This document shows, in pieces, positions 17,361 to 26,598 of a DNA stretch of 64,000 bases. The translations under genes were made by a program, and so were the position numbers. The stretch's first letter is position 1. Each line of letters opens with the position of its first letter. This stretch comes from Mycolicibacterium sp. TY81 (GTDB lineage Bacteria > Actinomycetota > Actinomycetes > Mycobacteriales > Mycobacteriaceae): the NCBI RefSeq assembly GCF_018326285.1, contig NZ_AP023362.1, forward strand, positions 3,968,001-4,032,000, in the 5' to 3' direction. The notes below the pieces were generated by a model. The model was not told where the DNA came from. It saw nothing but the letters and a program-made list of their open reading frames with translations, and made no database searches.

Positions 17361-18971
17361 TCAGTCGGCTTTGGCGTGAACCTGTTGTCCTGCCAGGTAA
17401 GTCGCGAGGACTTCCAGGTCAGCGACGTCTTCCGGCGGCACCGTGTGCGGATCGGCGGACAGCACCACCAGATCGGCGTACTTGCCGACTTCCAGCGAAC
17501 CGATGACGTCGTCGGAGAACAACTGCCAGGCCGCGTCGATGGTCTGCGCCCGGATCGCCTGGTCGACGGTGAGCCGTTCCTGCGGCGCCAGCACGCGGCC
17601 GCTCGGGGCGGTCCGGGTGGCCGCGACACTGATGTTGCGCAGCGGCTCCTCGGGCGTCACGGGTGGGTCGTTGTGCAGCGAGATCCGCATGCCGGTCGCG
17701 ACGGCGGAGCCGGCCGGCATCCACACGTCGCCCTTCTCCGGGCCGAAGAGACCGTCGACGATGACGTCGCCCCAGTAATGGATGTGGTCGACGAACACGC
17801 TGCACGTGACGCCGAGATCGTGGGCGCGCTGCAGCTGCGCCGGCGTGATGGCGCCGACGTGCTCGAGCCGCAGCCGGTGATCGTCGCGCGGCCAGCGCTG
17901 CAGCGCTTCTTCATACACGTCGAGGATGGTGTCGACGCCGTGGTCGCCGTGCACGTGACAGGCCATCTGCCAGCCCTGCGGGAAGAAGGTGCCGACGATC
18001 TCGGCGAGCTGCTCGCGCGTGTAGTTGGCGTGGCCGCACGACCCGGGCACGACACCGATGGTGCGCGTGGCCTCGGTGTCCAGGTACGGGAACGTCAGGT
18101 CGATGTTGCCGACCCACGGGGAACCGTCGACCCAGATCTTGATGCCGGCCTGCCGGACCATGTCGTCGCCGTTGTCGGGCGACGCATCGGTGTGCAGCGC
18201 CGCGGTGGACATCTCATAGGTGCGCAGCCGCACCGTGAGCTTGTCGCGCATCTGCTCCAGGACCGGCCGGAACATCGGATCGAACGCCATCTCCGAGCAC
18301 GTCGTCAGACCGGCGCGGTTCAGCCGGGCACATTCGGCGAGCAGCAACGCCGGATAGTCGGCCGGCGACAGCACGCCCGTCACCAGCGGGAAGACGGCGG
18401 CGGTCTCCAGCGCGGTGCCGTCGAGTTCGCCGTCGGCGTCGCGGCCGTACTTGGCGCCGTGCGGGTCCGGGGTGTCGCGCGTCAGACCGGCGTTCGCCGC
18501 GGCCGCCGAGTTGAAGTACGCCTTGTGTCCCGAGTTGTGCACGATCACCAGCGGGGTGTCGGGCGCCGCCGCGTTCAGCCAGGCCAGCGTCAGCTCGGGC
18601 AGCCCTTTCTGCAGCAGCGGGTCCCAGCCGTTCAGGTAGGCGCCCTCGGCGCCGCGGGCGGCGACCTCGGCGTGGATCGCGGCGACGACGTCGGCCGCGT
18701 TCGGCATCGTGACCGGCCGGATGTCGACCATGCGGCCACCGAGCACCACGGCCTCCATCAGCGGGTGGCCGTGCGCCTCGACGAAGCCCGGCAGCACGCA
18801 GCCGTCGATCTCACGTACCTCGGTGTCGGCACCGATCCACGGCTGCACGTCGGCACGCGCTCCGACGGCGACGATCCGGCCATCGGTGACGGCGAGCGCC
18901 TCGGCGGTGGGCCGGCCGGGGTCGACGGTCAGGATGTTTCCGACGATGACGAGGTCCGCAGCGCTGGCCAT
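17361..18971 (-). CDS. YtcJ-like metal-dependent amidohydrolase (Rv0552-like)
   Basis: A 536-residue amidohydrolase-3 family protein. The metal site HxH lies in GFVEAHGHP, with further His ligands in CHVHGDHGVDT and LEHVGAI, and a beta-sandwich domain is formed by both ends. YtcJ-like proteins hydrolyse amides or esters of unknown physiological identity. The ATG at 18971 is 61 bp from the divergent fadD8, and the shared gap carries a KstR-like operator that could affect both genes. Confidence 0.88.
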   Translation of the reverse strand: MASAADLVIVGNILTVDPGRPTAEALAVTDGRIVAVGARADVQPWIGADTEVREIDGCVLPGFVEAHGHPLMEAVVLGGRMVDIRPVTMPNAADVVAAIHAEVAARGAEGAYLNGWDPLLQKGLPELTLAWLNAAAPDTPLVIVHNSGHKAYFNSAAAANAGLTRDTPDPHGAKYGRDADGELDGTALETAAVFPLVTGVLSPADYPALLLAECARLNRAGLTTCSEMAFDPMFRPVLEQMRDKLTVRLRTYEMSTAALHTDASPDNGDDMVRQAGIKIWVDGSPWVGNIDLTFPYLDTEATRTIGVVPGSCGHANYTREQLAEIVGTFFPQGWQMACHVHGDHGVDTILDVYEEALQRWPRDDHRLRLEHVGAITPAQLQRAHDLGVTCSVFVDHIHYWGDVIVDGLFGPEKGDVWMPAGSAVATGMRISLHNDPPVTPEEPLRNISVAATRTAPSGRVLAPQERLTVDQAIRAQTIDAAWQLFSDDVIGSLEVGKYADLVVLSADPHTVPPEDVADLEVLATYLAGQQVHAKAD

Positions 18972-19005
18972 GAGGTGGATGCTAGACCGCAGGGCTTGAC
19001 CTACG

Positions 19006-19025
19006 GACTAGAACACGTTCTAGTC
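19006..19025. promoter_or_regulatory. KstR-like operator palindrome
   Basis: GACTAGAACACGTTCTAGTC has 9-bp arms around a 2-base centre. The inner 14 bases TAGAACACGTTCTA (19009-19022) match the published KstR consensus TnnAACnnGTTnnA exactly. It ends 7 bp before the fadD8 ATG, where bound repressor would block transcription. KstR controls sterol catabolism genes in actinobacteria; another TetR-family regulator could use the same site. Confidence 0.7.
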
Positions 19026-19032
19026 TTAGGTC

Positions 19033-20634
19033 ATGAGTGACGAGCTGCTGCGCCATCCCCTGCATTCCGGGCACTTGACCGTCGGCGCCCTCAAGCGCAA
19101 CAAAGACAAGCCGGTCCTGTTCCTCGGCGACACCACGCTGACCGGCGGCCAGCTCGCCGACCGCATCAGCCAGTACATTCAGGCGTTCGAGGCGCTCGGC
19201 GCCGGTTCCGGCGCCAGCAGCGGCCTGCTGTCCCTCAACCGGCCCGAGGTGCTGATGATCATCGGCGCCAGCCAGACGCAGGGCTACCGCCGCACCGCAC
19301 TACACCCTCTCGGTTCTCTGGACGATCACGCCTACGTCCTGACCGACGCCGGCGTCACGACCCTGATCATCGACCCGACCGACGCCTTCGTGGAACGGGC
19401 CATCGGGCTGCTCGAGAAGGTCCCGTCGCTCCAGCAGATCCTGACCATCGGGCCGGTGCCGGACGCCCTGATCGGTTCAGCCATCGACCTGGCCGCCGAA
19501 GCCGCGAAGTACGAGCCGCAGCCGCTGAAGGCCGCCGACCTGGCACCTGACCACGTCGGCGGACTGACCTACACCGGCGGCACCACCGGCAAGCCGAAGG
19601 GCGTCATCGGCACGACGCAGTCCATCAGCACCATGACGACCATCCAGCTGGCCGAATGGGAGTGGCCCGAGCACCCCCGCTTCCTGATGTGCACGCCGCT
19701 GTCGCATGCCGGCGCCGCGTTCTTCACCCCGACCATCGTCAAGGGCGGCGAGCTGGTCGTGCTCAAGAAGTTCGACCCCGCCGAGGTGCTGCGGGTCATC
19801 GAGGAGCAGAAGATCACCGCGACCATGCTCGTGCCGTCGATGATCTACGCACTGATGGACCACCCCGACTCGCACACGCGGGACCTGTCGTCGCTCGAGA
19901 CCGTCTACTACGGCGCCTCCGCCATGAACCCGGTGCGCCTCGCCGAGGCCATCCGCCGGTTCGGCCCGATCTTCGCGCAGTACTACGGCCAGTCCGAGGC
20001 CCCGATGGTCATCACGTACCTGGCCAAGGGCGAGCACGACGAGAAGCGGCTGACGTCGTGCGGCCGGCCGACGCTGTTCGCGCGGACCGCGCTGCTCGGC
20101 GACGACGGCAAGCCCGTCAAGCAGGGCGAGGTCGGCGAGATCTGCGTGTCCGGGCCGCTGCTGTCGGGTGGCTACTGGAACCTGCCGGAGGCCACCGCCG
20201 ACACGTTCAAAGACGGCTGGATGCACACCGGCGACCTGGCCCGCGAGGACGAGGACGGGTTCTGGTTCATCGTCGACCGGACCAAGGACATGATCGTCAC
20301 CGGCGGCTTCAACGTGTTCCCGCGCGAGGTGGAAGACGTTGTCGCCGAACATCCTTCGATCGCCCAGGTCTGCGTCGTCGGCACCCCGGACGAGAAGTGG
20401 GGCGAGGCGGTGACGGCCGTCGTCGTGCTGCGTCCGGAGGCCGATCGTTCCGAGGATGCCATCGCGAAGATGACGGCCGAGATTCAGGCCGCGGTCAAGG
20501 ACCGCAAGGGCTCGGTGCAGTCGCCGAAGCAGGTCGTCATCGCCGACTCCGTGCCGGTGACGGCCCTCGGCAAGCCCGACAAGAAGGCCGTCCGGGCGCA
20601 GTTCTGGGCCGGCTCGGAGCGCTCCGTGGGCTGA
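19033..20634 (+). CDS. fadD8: acyl-CoA ligase FadD8
   Basis: A 533-residue fatty acid--CoA ligase with YTGGTTGKPKGVIGT, YYGQSEAPMV, GWMHTGDLARED and C-terminal VTALGKPDKKAVR. Position matches Rv0551c (fadD8), divergent from the Rv0552-like amidohydrolase. The ATG lies directly behind a KstR-like operator, so expression during sterol or fatty acid use is likely. The substrate is not certain. It is followed by a strong palindrome shared with the convergent GntR gene. Confidence 0.9.
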   Translation: MSDELLRHPLHSGHLTVGALKRNKDKPVLFLGDTTLTGGQLADRISQYIQAFEALGAGSGASSGLLSLNRPEVLMIIGASQTQGYRRTALHPLGSLDDHAYVLTDAGVTTLIIDPTDAFVERAIGLLEKVPSLQQILTIGPVPDALIGSAIDLAAEAAKYEPQPLKAADLAPDHVGGLTYTGGTTGKPKGVIGTTQSISTMTTIQLAEWEWPEHPRFLMCTPLSHAGAAFFTPTIVKGGELVVLKKFDPAEVLRVIEEQKITATMLVPSMIYALMDHPDSHTRDLSSLETVYYGASAMNPVRLAEAIRRFGPIFAQYYGQSEAPMVITYLAKGEHDEKRLTSCGRPTLFARTALLGDDGKPVKQGEVGEICVSGPLLSGGYWNLPEATADTFKDGWMHTGDLAREDEDGFWFIVDRTKDMIVTGGFNVFPREVEDVVAEHPSIAQVCVVGTPDEKWGEAVTAVVVLRPEADRSEDAIAKMTAEIQAAVKDRKGSVQSPKQVVIADSVPVTALGKPDKKAVRAQFWAGSERSVG

Positions 20635-20642
20635 GGCCTTTC

Positions 20643-20703
20643 CGCGAGCAGACGCAAAACTGTCGTTTTCGGCCTGAAAACGACAGTTTTACGTCTGCTC
20701 GCG
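20643..20703. terminator. 28-bp inverted repeat between convergent fadD8 and GntR gene
   Basis: The left arm 20643-20670 and right arm 20676-20703 match at 27 of 28 positions around a 5-base loop. It follows the fadD8 stop by 8 bp and overlaps the last codons and TAA stop of the GntR gene. A bidirectional terminator is the simplest reading. Confidence 0.75.
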
Positions 20704-21375
20704 AGTGGATCGCAACCCGGCGAGCAGGCGGTCGAAGAGCACGGCTGCCGCGGCGGCCGCGCCGTCCGGGTCGGCTGCCACGATGCGGTCGAGCAACCGG
20801 TGATGGTCTTCGAACTCGGTCTCGACGGGCGTCTCGTTCATGACCGACACGCTCGCGGTGATGACCTCGATGAGACCGAGGTAGAGGTCGATCAACATCG
20901 CGTTGCCCGATGCCCGCACGACGGCGCAGTGGAATTCGGTGTCGGCGTGGACGAATTCGTCGTGATGCCCGGCGCGCTGTTCGTCGTCGCGGCCGTCCAG
21001 GAGCCGGCGCAGGGTGACGATGTCGTCGTCGGTCCGGTTGGTGGCGGCCAGGCGCGCGCCCTCCACTTCCAGCCCGCGGCGCACCTGCAGCACATCACGC
21101 AGCTCGTCGCTGCACAGCCGGCGCAGCGCGCCGGACACCTCACTGGTGGCGCGGACGTACGTGCCGTCGCCCTGCCGCACCTCGAACAGCCCGGCGTGCG
21201 CCAGGGCGCGCACGGCCTCGCGCACGGTGTTGCGGCCGACCCCGAGGGCTTCGACTAGATCGGTCTCGTTCGGGATGCGGTGCCCGACGGGCCATTCCCC
21301 GTCTGCGACCGAGCCCCGGAGCTGTTCGATGACCTGCTCGACCAAGCCGGTCCGGCGGGCTGTGTTCAGCGCCAC
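20689..21375 (-). CDS. GntR/FadR-subfamily transcriptional regulator
   Basis: A 228-residue protein. The N-terminal winged helix-turn-helix (residues about 8-75) has IPNETDLVEALGVGRNTVREA, and the C-terminal all-helical FCD ligand domain shows conserved His/Asp positions (DTEFH, EDHHRLL). It is divergent from an MFS transporter gene across 47 bp containing a palindrome that is probably its operator. It most likely represses the transporter until a ligand binds. The last codons and the TAA stop lie inside the terminator palindrome shared with fadD8. Confidence 0.88.
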   Translation of the reverse strand: MALNTARRTGLVEQVIEQLRGSVADGEWPVGHRIPNETDLVEALGVGRNTVREAVRALAHAGLFEVRQGDGTYVRATSEVSGALRRLCSDELRDVLQVRRGLEVEGARLAATNRTDDDIVTLRRLLDGRDDEQRAGHHDEFVHADTEFHCAVVRASGNAMLIDLYLGLIEVITASVSVMNETPVETEFEDHHRLLDRIVAADPDGAAAAAAVLFDRLLAGLRSTREQT

Positions 21376-21398
21376 GCAATCATCCTTTCAACCAATCA

Positions 21399-21417
21399 TA
21401 GGATGTATGGCATCCTA
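21399..21417. promoter_or_regulatory. candidate GntR operator
   Basis: TAGGATG-TATGG-CATCCTA is a perfect 7-bp inverted repeat in the GntR/MFS divergent gap. Extra half-sites CATCCT at 21381 and AGGATG at 21420 flank it, the latter overlapping the transporter start codon. The repeated half-site suggests cooperative binding by the adjacent GntR protein. Confidence 0.55.
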
Positions 21418-21422
21418 GCAGG

Positions 21423-22691
21423 ATGAGTGCTGCCGTGAACGGAACCCCACACGCCCGTTACGAAGATGAATTGGCACTCGAGCTCGACGGCGCCATCGAG
21501 ATCACCGACATCCCGGCGAGCCCGAACACGCGCCTCGCCAGCGGCATCCTGCTGGCCCTCGCCGTCGTCGTCACCGCGCTGAACCTGCGGCCGTCGGTCA
21601 CCAGCGTCGCTCCCCTGCTCGGCGAGATGCGCACCGCTCTCGGGGTGTCATCGGTCTGGGCCGGCATCCTGACCACCCTGCCCGTGCTGTGCTTCTCGGC
21701 CGCCGGCGCCACCGCGCCATTGCTGTCCAAACGACTCGGCCTGGGCCGGACCGTCACGCTCGCACTGCTGGCGCTGGCCGTCGGGCTGATCGTGCGGCCG
21801 TACGGCGACGGCGGCCTCATGCTCGGCGCCACCCTGCTCGCCTCGTCGGGCATCGCGCTGGCGAACGTGCTGATCCCGGTGGTCATCAAGAGCTCGTTCC
21901 CCGCCCGCGTCGGCCTGATGACGGGCATCTACACCAGCGCGCTGCAGGCCGGCGGCGCGTTCGGTGCCGCGGTCACCCCGGCCGTGGAACAGAGCGTCGG
22001 CGGCTGGCGTCCGTCACTGGCCATCTGGGCCGCCCTCGCGCTGGCCGCGCTACTCCTCTGGGTCCCCGCGGCCCGGCGCCACCGCACCGACTGGGCCGCC
22101 ACCGCGGCCCAGGCCACCAAGCGCCGCTCGCTGTTGCGCAACCCGCTCGCGTGGACCGTGACGGTCTACATGGGCAGCCAGTCGTTCCTGGCCTACGTCA
22201 TGATGGGTTGGCTCCCACAGATTTTCATCGACAACGGCATGGATAAGACCAGTGCCGGCGTAATGTCCGGGGTGATGTCCCTGATCGGCGTCCCGATCGC
22301 GCTGCTGATCTCGCCGCTGGCCGCCCGCACGACACACCAGAGCCTGTGGAACGTCGGCCTCGGTGTGCTGGGCGTGTCCGGCACCATCGGCCTGCTGATC
22401 GCGCCGATGGCGGCGCCGGTGCTGTGGAGCACGATGATCGGCATCGGGTTGAGCGCGTTCTCGCTGGCGCTGACCATCATTGCGCTGCGCGCCCGCAACG
22501 CCGAGGACACCGCACAGCTCTCCGGCATGGCGCAGGGCTTCGGCTACCTGTTCGCCAGCACCGGCCCGTTCCTGTTCGGGCTGCTGCACGACATGTCCGG
22601 CGACTGGCACGTCCCGTTCGTGTTGTTCTTCACCGTCTACGCGGTGCAGTTGACGGCCGGCTGGTTCGCCGGACGCAACCGCTACGTCTAG
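21423..22691 (+). CDS. CynX/NimT-family MFS transporter
   Basis: A 422-residue major facilitator protein with about 12 membrane segments after a soluble 35-residue N-terminus. The motif ALNLRPSVTSVAPLL in the first helix is characteristic of the CynX/NimT (cyanate and 2-nitroimidazole transporter) family. Substrate is unknown; family members export or import small anions and aromatic compounds. It is divergent from a GntR regulator, and its stop codon overlaps the end of the next gene by 4 bp on the other strand. Confidence 0.87.
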   Translation: MSAAVNGTPHARYEDELALELDGAIEITDIPASPNTRLASGILLALAVVVTALNLRPSVTSVAPLLGEMRTALGVSSVWAGILTTLPVLCFSAAGATAPLLSKRLGLGRTVTLALLALAVGLIVRPYGDGGLMLGATLLASSGIALANVLIPVVIKSSFPARVGLMTGIYTSALQAGGAFGAAVTPAVEQSVGGWRPSLAIWAALALAALLLWVPAARRHRTDWAATAAQATKRRSLLRNPLAWTVTVYMGSQSFLAYVMMGWLPQIFIDNGMDKTSAGVMSGVMSLIGVPIALLISPLAARTTHQSLWNVGLGVLGVSGTIGLLIAPMAAPVLWSTMIGIGLSAFSLALTIIALRARNAEDTAQLSGMAQGFGYLFASTGPFLFGLLHDMSGDWHVPFVLFFTVYAVQLTAGWFAGRNRYV

Positions 22692-23416
22692 TACTGCGGC
22701 GGATAACCCGGATAGCCGACGGGAGCGGCGGGCGCCGCCTGCCCGCTCTTCCACCGGCACCACTGCTGCGTCGAATTCAGCGCGGCCAGCACGCCGGTGG
22801 CGAGCGCGAACACGATCGGCACCGCGGCGGACATCACCGACAGGCCCGCCATGCTCTGCATGCCGTCGTAGCTGCCGCCGAGCGTGCTGTCGAGCCGCTT
22901 GAGGATGGTGAGCGAGGCGAACAGCCCGATCACGTTCGCCAGCACCACGGCGGTGCAGCCGCCGATGACGACCCAGCGGCCCACCCCGCGCCCGAGCACC
23001 AGCAATACGCCACCGACGAGAAGGGCGATCGCCACGACCGTCTGCACGACGGCCATGCCGCTGCTCAGACCCATCAGGCTGGATTTGGTGTCACTCGCGT
23101 AGGAACTGGTCAACGCGCCGATCGTGGCGACCGCGTACCAGCTGGAGAACGCCTGGAATGCCGTCGACAGGGCGCCGAGAATGCTGAGCACCGCGGCGAT
23201 GATCGCCGTCACGCCCGACGGTCCCGCCGGCCCGGGCGGTGTGGGCACGCCGTAACCCGCGGGCTGCGGGTACTGCGGCTGCGGGTACTGCGGATAGGGC
23301 ACGTTCGGCGGCATACCGGGTGCGCCGTACGGGTTGGGCCCATACGGTTGACCCGGTGGTTGACCGGGTCCGAACTGCCCAGGCCCGAATTGCCCGGGGG
23401 GCCACTGATTCGACAT
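22688..23416 (-). CDS. proline-rich membrane protein, four predicted helices
   Basis: A 242-residue protein. Residues 1-66 are rich in Pro, Gly, Tyr and Gln with repeated PGQFGPGQ and YPQPQYPQP units and are likely cytoplasmic and disordered. They are followed by about four hydrophobic segments and a short Pro-rich tail ending in YPGYPPQY. This tail-plus-helices design is common in mycobacterial envelope proteins, but the function is unknown. It converges on the MFS transporter gene (4-bp overlap at CTAG) and is divergent from a Ddn-like gene. Confidence 0.75.
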   Translation of the reverse strand: MSNQWPPGQFGPGQFGPGQPPGQPYGPNPYGAPGMPPNVPYPQYPQPQYPQPAGYGVPTPPGPAGPSGVTAIIAAVLSILGALSTAFQAFSSWYAVATIGALTSSYASDTKSSLMGLSSGMAVVQTVVAIALLVGGVLLVLGRGVGRWVVIGGCTAVVLANVIGLFASLTILKRLDSTLGGSYDGMQSMAGLSVMSAAVPIVFALATGVLAALNSTQQWCRWKSGQAAPAAPVGYPGYPPQY

Positions 23417-23487
23417 CGAAACCCCACTTTCAGCTGGGCGAACATAGCACGCCAGCGCGGTTTCGGCGCCTCGTCTAGCCTCGGGTC

Positions 23488-23940
23488 ATGGCCTCGGACA
23501 GCGACGCGAATCTCAAGCCACCCTGGTGGCTCAAGCCCATGAACAAGGTGATGATGGCGGTCATGCGCGTGGTGCCGATCAAGGGCCCCGTGGTGCTGAC
23601 CGTGCCCGGCCGCAAGTCCGGTGAACCGCGGTCGACGCCCATCACCCCGTTCGAGGTCGACGGCCACCGCTACGTGGTGGGCGGGTTCCCGAATGCCGAC
23701 TGGGTGCGCAACGCGCGCGCCGCGGCCACTGCCACCGTCACGCAGGGGCGTCATCGCGAAGAGGTCCGGCTGTTCGAGGTACCCGCCGACGAGGCCCGGC
23801 CGCTGTTGCGGCAGTTCCCGATCCTGGTGCCGACGGGCGTCGGCTTCATGAAGAACGCGGGCCTGGTGACCGGACCCAACCCCGACGAATTCGAAGCACT
23901 CGCCGGCCGGTGCGCGGTGTTCCGGTTCGACCCCGTCTAG
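23488..23940 (+). CDS. deazaflavin (F420)-dependent nitroreductase family protein
   Basis: A 150-residue Ddn-like split-beta-barrel protein. It has an N-terminal amphipathic stretch (PPWWLKPMNKVMMAVMRVV) and the family landmarks TVPGRKSGEPRSTPI and WVRNARAA, where F420 phosphates and substrate are bound in relatives. Likely an F420H2-dependent quinone or ene reductase at the membrane face. It is one of three such genes in the window (also 44324 and 46183), not closely alike. Confidence 0.85.
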   Translation: MASDSDANLKPPWWLKPMNKVMMAVMRVVPIKGPVVLTVPGRKSGEPRSTPITPFEVDGHRYVVGGFPNADWVRNARAAATATVTQGRHREEVRLFEVPADEARPLLRQFPILVPTGVGFMKNAGLVTGPNPDEFEALAGRCAVFRFDPV

Positions 23941-23948
23941 ACACCGAC

Positions 23949-24004
23949 GAGCGTGGGGGCTGACGAGAAATCCGGTCCGGATTTCCGCGTCAACCCCCAC
24001 GCTC
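23949..24004. terminator. imperfect palindrome between convergent genes
   Basis: The arms carry GAGCGTGGGGGCTGACG and its near reverse complement CGTCAACCCCCACGCTC, meeting at TCCGGTCCGGA. It lies between the stop of the Ddn-like gene (23940) and the lipoprotein gene stop (24014). It probably terminates transcription in both directions. Confidence 0.6.
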
Positions 24005-24013
24005 GGTAGTCGG

Positions 24014-24292
24014 CTAGATGTGCGGCGCGTTCTTGATCGGGGCGTCCTGCTGGCCGACGGTCTGACACCACGCGAGTGCCGACGCGCGCGTCCCCGACAC
24101 CTCGAGGGACGACGGATCGGCGCCCTTGCGGTCCTTGATCATCTTGTTGACCGCTTCGTTCTGCGTCTTCTCGTCGGCGCCGACGAAGTCCTTGCACTTG
24201 GTGTCGCCGCCCTGCACGGCCGGCGAGCATCCGACCAGCATCAGTCCGGCAATGACACTCGACACCACCACGCCTGCTGACCGCTTCATCAA
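24014..24292 (-). CDS. small lipoprotein with two conserved-looking cysteines
   Basis: A 92-residue protein with a signal peptide ending in the lipobox LVGC (residues about 19-22), so it should be lipid-anchored outside the membrane. The mature part is short and helical, with Cys in TKCKDF and in LAWCQTV. The KDF...AWC layout faintly recalls HdeA-like acid-stress chaperones with their single disulfide; this is a weak resemblance. It is divergent from menB across 98 bp. Confidence 0.75.
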   Translation of the reverse strand: MMKRSAGVVVSSVIAGLMLVGCSPAVQGGDTKCKDFVGADEKTQNEAVNKMIKDRKGADPSSLEVSGTRASALAWCQTVGQQDAPIKNAPHI

Positions 24293-24390
24293 GGTCCTCC
24301 TGTATTCGGGCCGCGAACGGCCGCTGATTGTGTCCGATCTAGTACCCCTGGGTGGCGCGGACCAAACACCGTCGGCTCTAAGGTCGAGGC

Positions 24391-25308
<918 letters not shown>

Positions 25309-25397
25309 GGTTCGGCGGGGCCCTGTCCGTCATCTGGACGACAGCCCGCTGTGTGCTTTCCCATGAGTGCGCTGTGTATCCGCTTAGGCGCGCGCCG

Positions 25398-25895
25398 ATG
25401 GTGGACACCTCGCGTCACACTTGGCACGTGGACGTCGGGACGCGAGCGCGAATCGGCCAGTGGGCGCTGGGGGCCGAGGGTTTCGCGCTGGGCGTCTTCG
25501 GCGGCACCGGCCTGGCGTGGTCCATGGCGAACCCGCATTTCGGCGCCGCCGGGGCGCCCCTCATGTGGCTGCGGGTCACGCCGCTGCACTGCGCGCTGCT
25601 GCTCGTGGTCGGCGTGGTGACCGTCTTCGCCGCGTTCGGCCGCGGCGCGGCGCGGTTCAACCGCGTCGCCGCCGTCGGCTGGTTCATCGTGACGGCGGTG
25701 TGCGTGGCGGCAACCTCGAGTCACAGCCCGGGACCTCTGGGTTTCGACTCGCGTGACACCGTCCTGTACGCGATCCTCACCGGCTACAACGTGACCCTGG
25801 CAGCGTGGTTCGCCTTCCCCCACCGGACCACGCCCGCAGGGCAGCCAACCCGCCGTTTCCACCGGCGTCACTCAGACGCGATCGGATCCCGCTGA
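25398..25895 (+). CDS. small integral membrane protein of unknown function
   Basis: The frame from the ATG at 25398 encodes about 165 residues with roughly four hydrophobic segments (around WALGAEGFALGVFGGTGLAW, HCALLLVVGVVTVFAAF, VAAVGWFIVTAVCVAA and VLYAILTGYNVTLAAWF). It ends in a basic tail. No family is recognised with confidence. It lies between menB and bluB on the same strand, with 89 bp before it and 20 bp after it. The ATG could be replaced by an upstream in-frame GTG. Confidence 0.6.
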   Translation: MVDTSRHTWHVDVGTRARIGQWALGAEGFALGVFGGTGLAWSMANPHFGAAGAPLMWLRVTPLHCALLLVVGVVTVFAAFGRGAARFNRVAAVGWFIVTAVCVAATSSHSPGPLGFDSRDTVLYAILTGYNVTLAAWFAFPHRTTPAGQPTRRFHRRHSDAIGSR

Positions 25896-25915
25896 TCCCT
25901 GTTAGCCTCCCTCCG

Positions 25916-26575
25916 GTGAGCGAGCCGAGTTACTCCGACGCCGAACGCGCAGCCGTCTACCGCGTCATGTCCGAGCGTCGGGACATGCGGCACTTCACGC
26001 CGAATTCCACGGTGCCCGAAGAGGTTCTGCGCCGCATCCTGGAGGCCGCGCACATGGCGCCGAGTGTCGGGCTGATGCAGCCCTGGCGCTTCCTGCGCAT
26101 CACCGACCCGGCCGTCCGGACGGCGATCAAGAAGCTCGTCGACGCCGAGCGCATCCAGACGGGCGAGGCCCTCGGGCCGCGCGAGGCGGAGTTCCTGGCG
26201 CTGAAGGTCGAAGGCATCGGCGACTGCGCCGAGCTGTTCGTGGTGGCCCTCGGTGACGATCGCGAGCGTCACATCTTCGGCCGCCGGACCATGCCCCACA
26301 TGGACCTGGCGTCGGTGTCGTGCGCCATCCAGAACATGTGGCTGGCCGCCCGCGCGGAAGGCCTTGGGCTGGGCTGGGTTTCGCTGTTCGACCCGGCCGA
26401 GCTGGCCGCCCTCCTCGGCATGCCCGAGGGCGCCGAACCGATCGCGGTGCTGTGTGTCGGCCCGGTACCGGAGTTCCCGGACCGCCCCGAACTCGAGATC
26501 GTCGGCTGGACGACGGCGCGCCCGCTCGACGAACTCGTGTACACCAACGTCTGGCCTGTCACCGGAGCGAGCTGA
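25916..26575 (+). CDS. bluB: 5,6-dimethylbenzimidazole synthase BluB
   Basis: A 219-residue flavin destructase of the nitroreductase fold that breaks down FMNH2 with oxygen to give DMB, the lower ligand of vitamin B12. The N-terminal RRDMRHF, then AHMAPSVGLMQPWRF, and the later SCAIQNMWLAARAEGLGLGWVSLFDP and ELVYTNVWP are typical of BluB. The GTG at 25916 is chosen; a longer frame runs through the upstream membrane gene. No other cobalamin gene is nearby. In M. tuberculosis the homologue is elsewhere, so this is a different location. Confidence 0.9.
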   Translation: MSEPSYSDAERAAVYRVMSERRDMRHFTPNSTVPEEVLRRILEAAHMAPSVGLMQPWRFLRITDPAVRTAIKKLVDAERIQTGEALGPREAEFLALKVEGIGDCAELFVVALGDDRERHIFGRRTMPHMDLASVSCAIQNMWLAARAEGLGLGWVSLFDPAELAALLGMPEGAEPIAVLCVGPVPEFPDRPELEIVGWTTARPLDELVYTNVWPVTGAS

Positions 26576-26598
26576 CGCCGCGGCCCTAAGCTCAGGGG

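Noticed and set aside
17313..19040. 575-residue frame on the plus strand
   Set aside because: It is antisense to the amidohydrolase, which has clear metal motifs.
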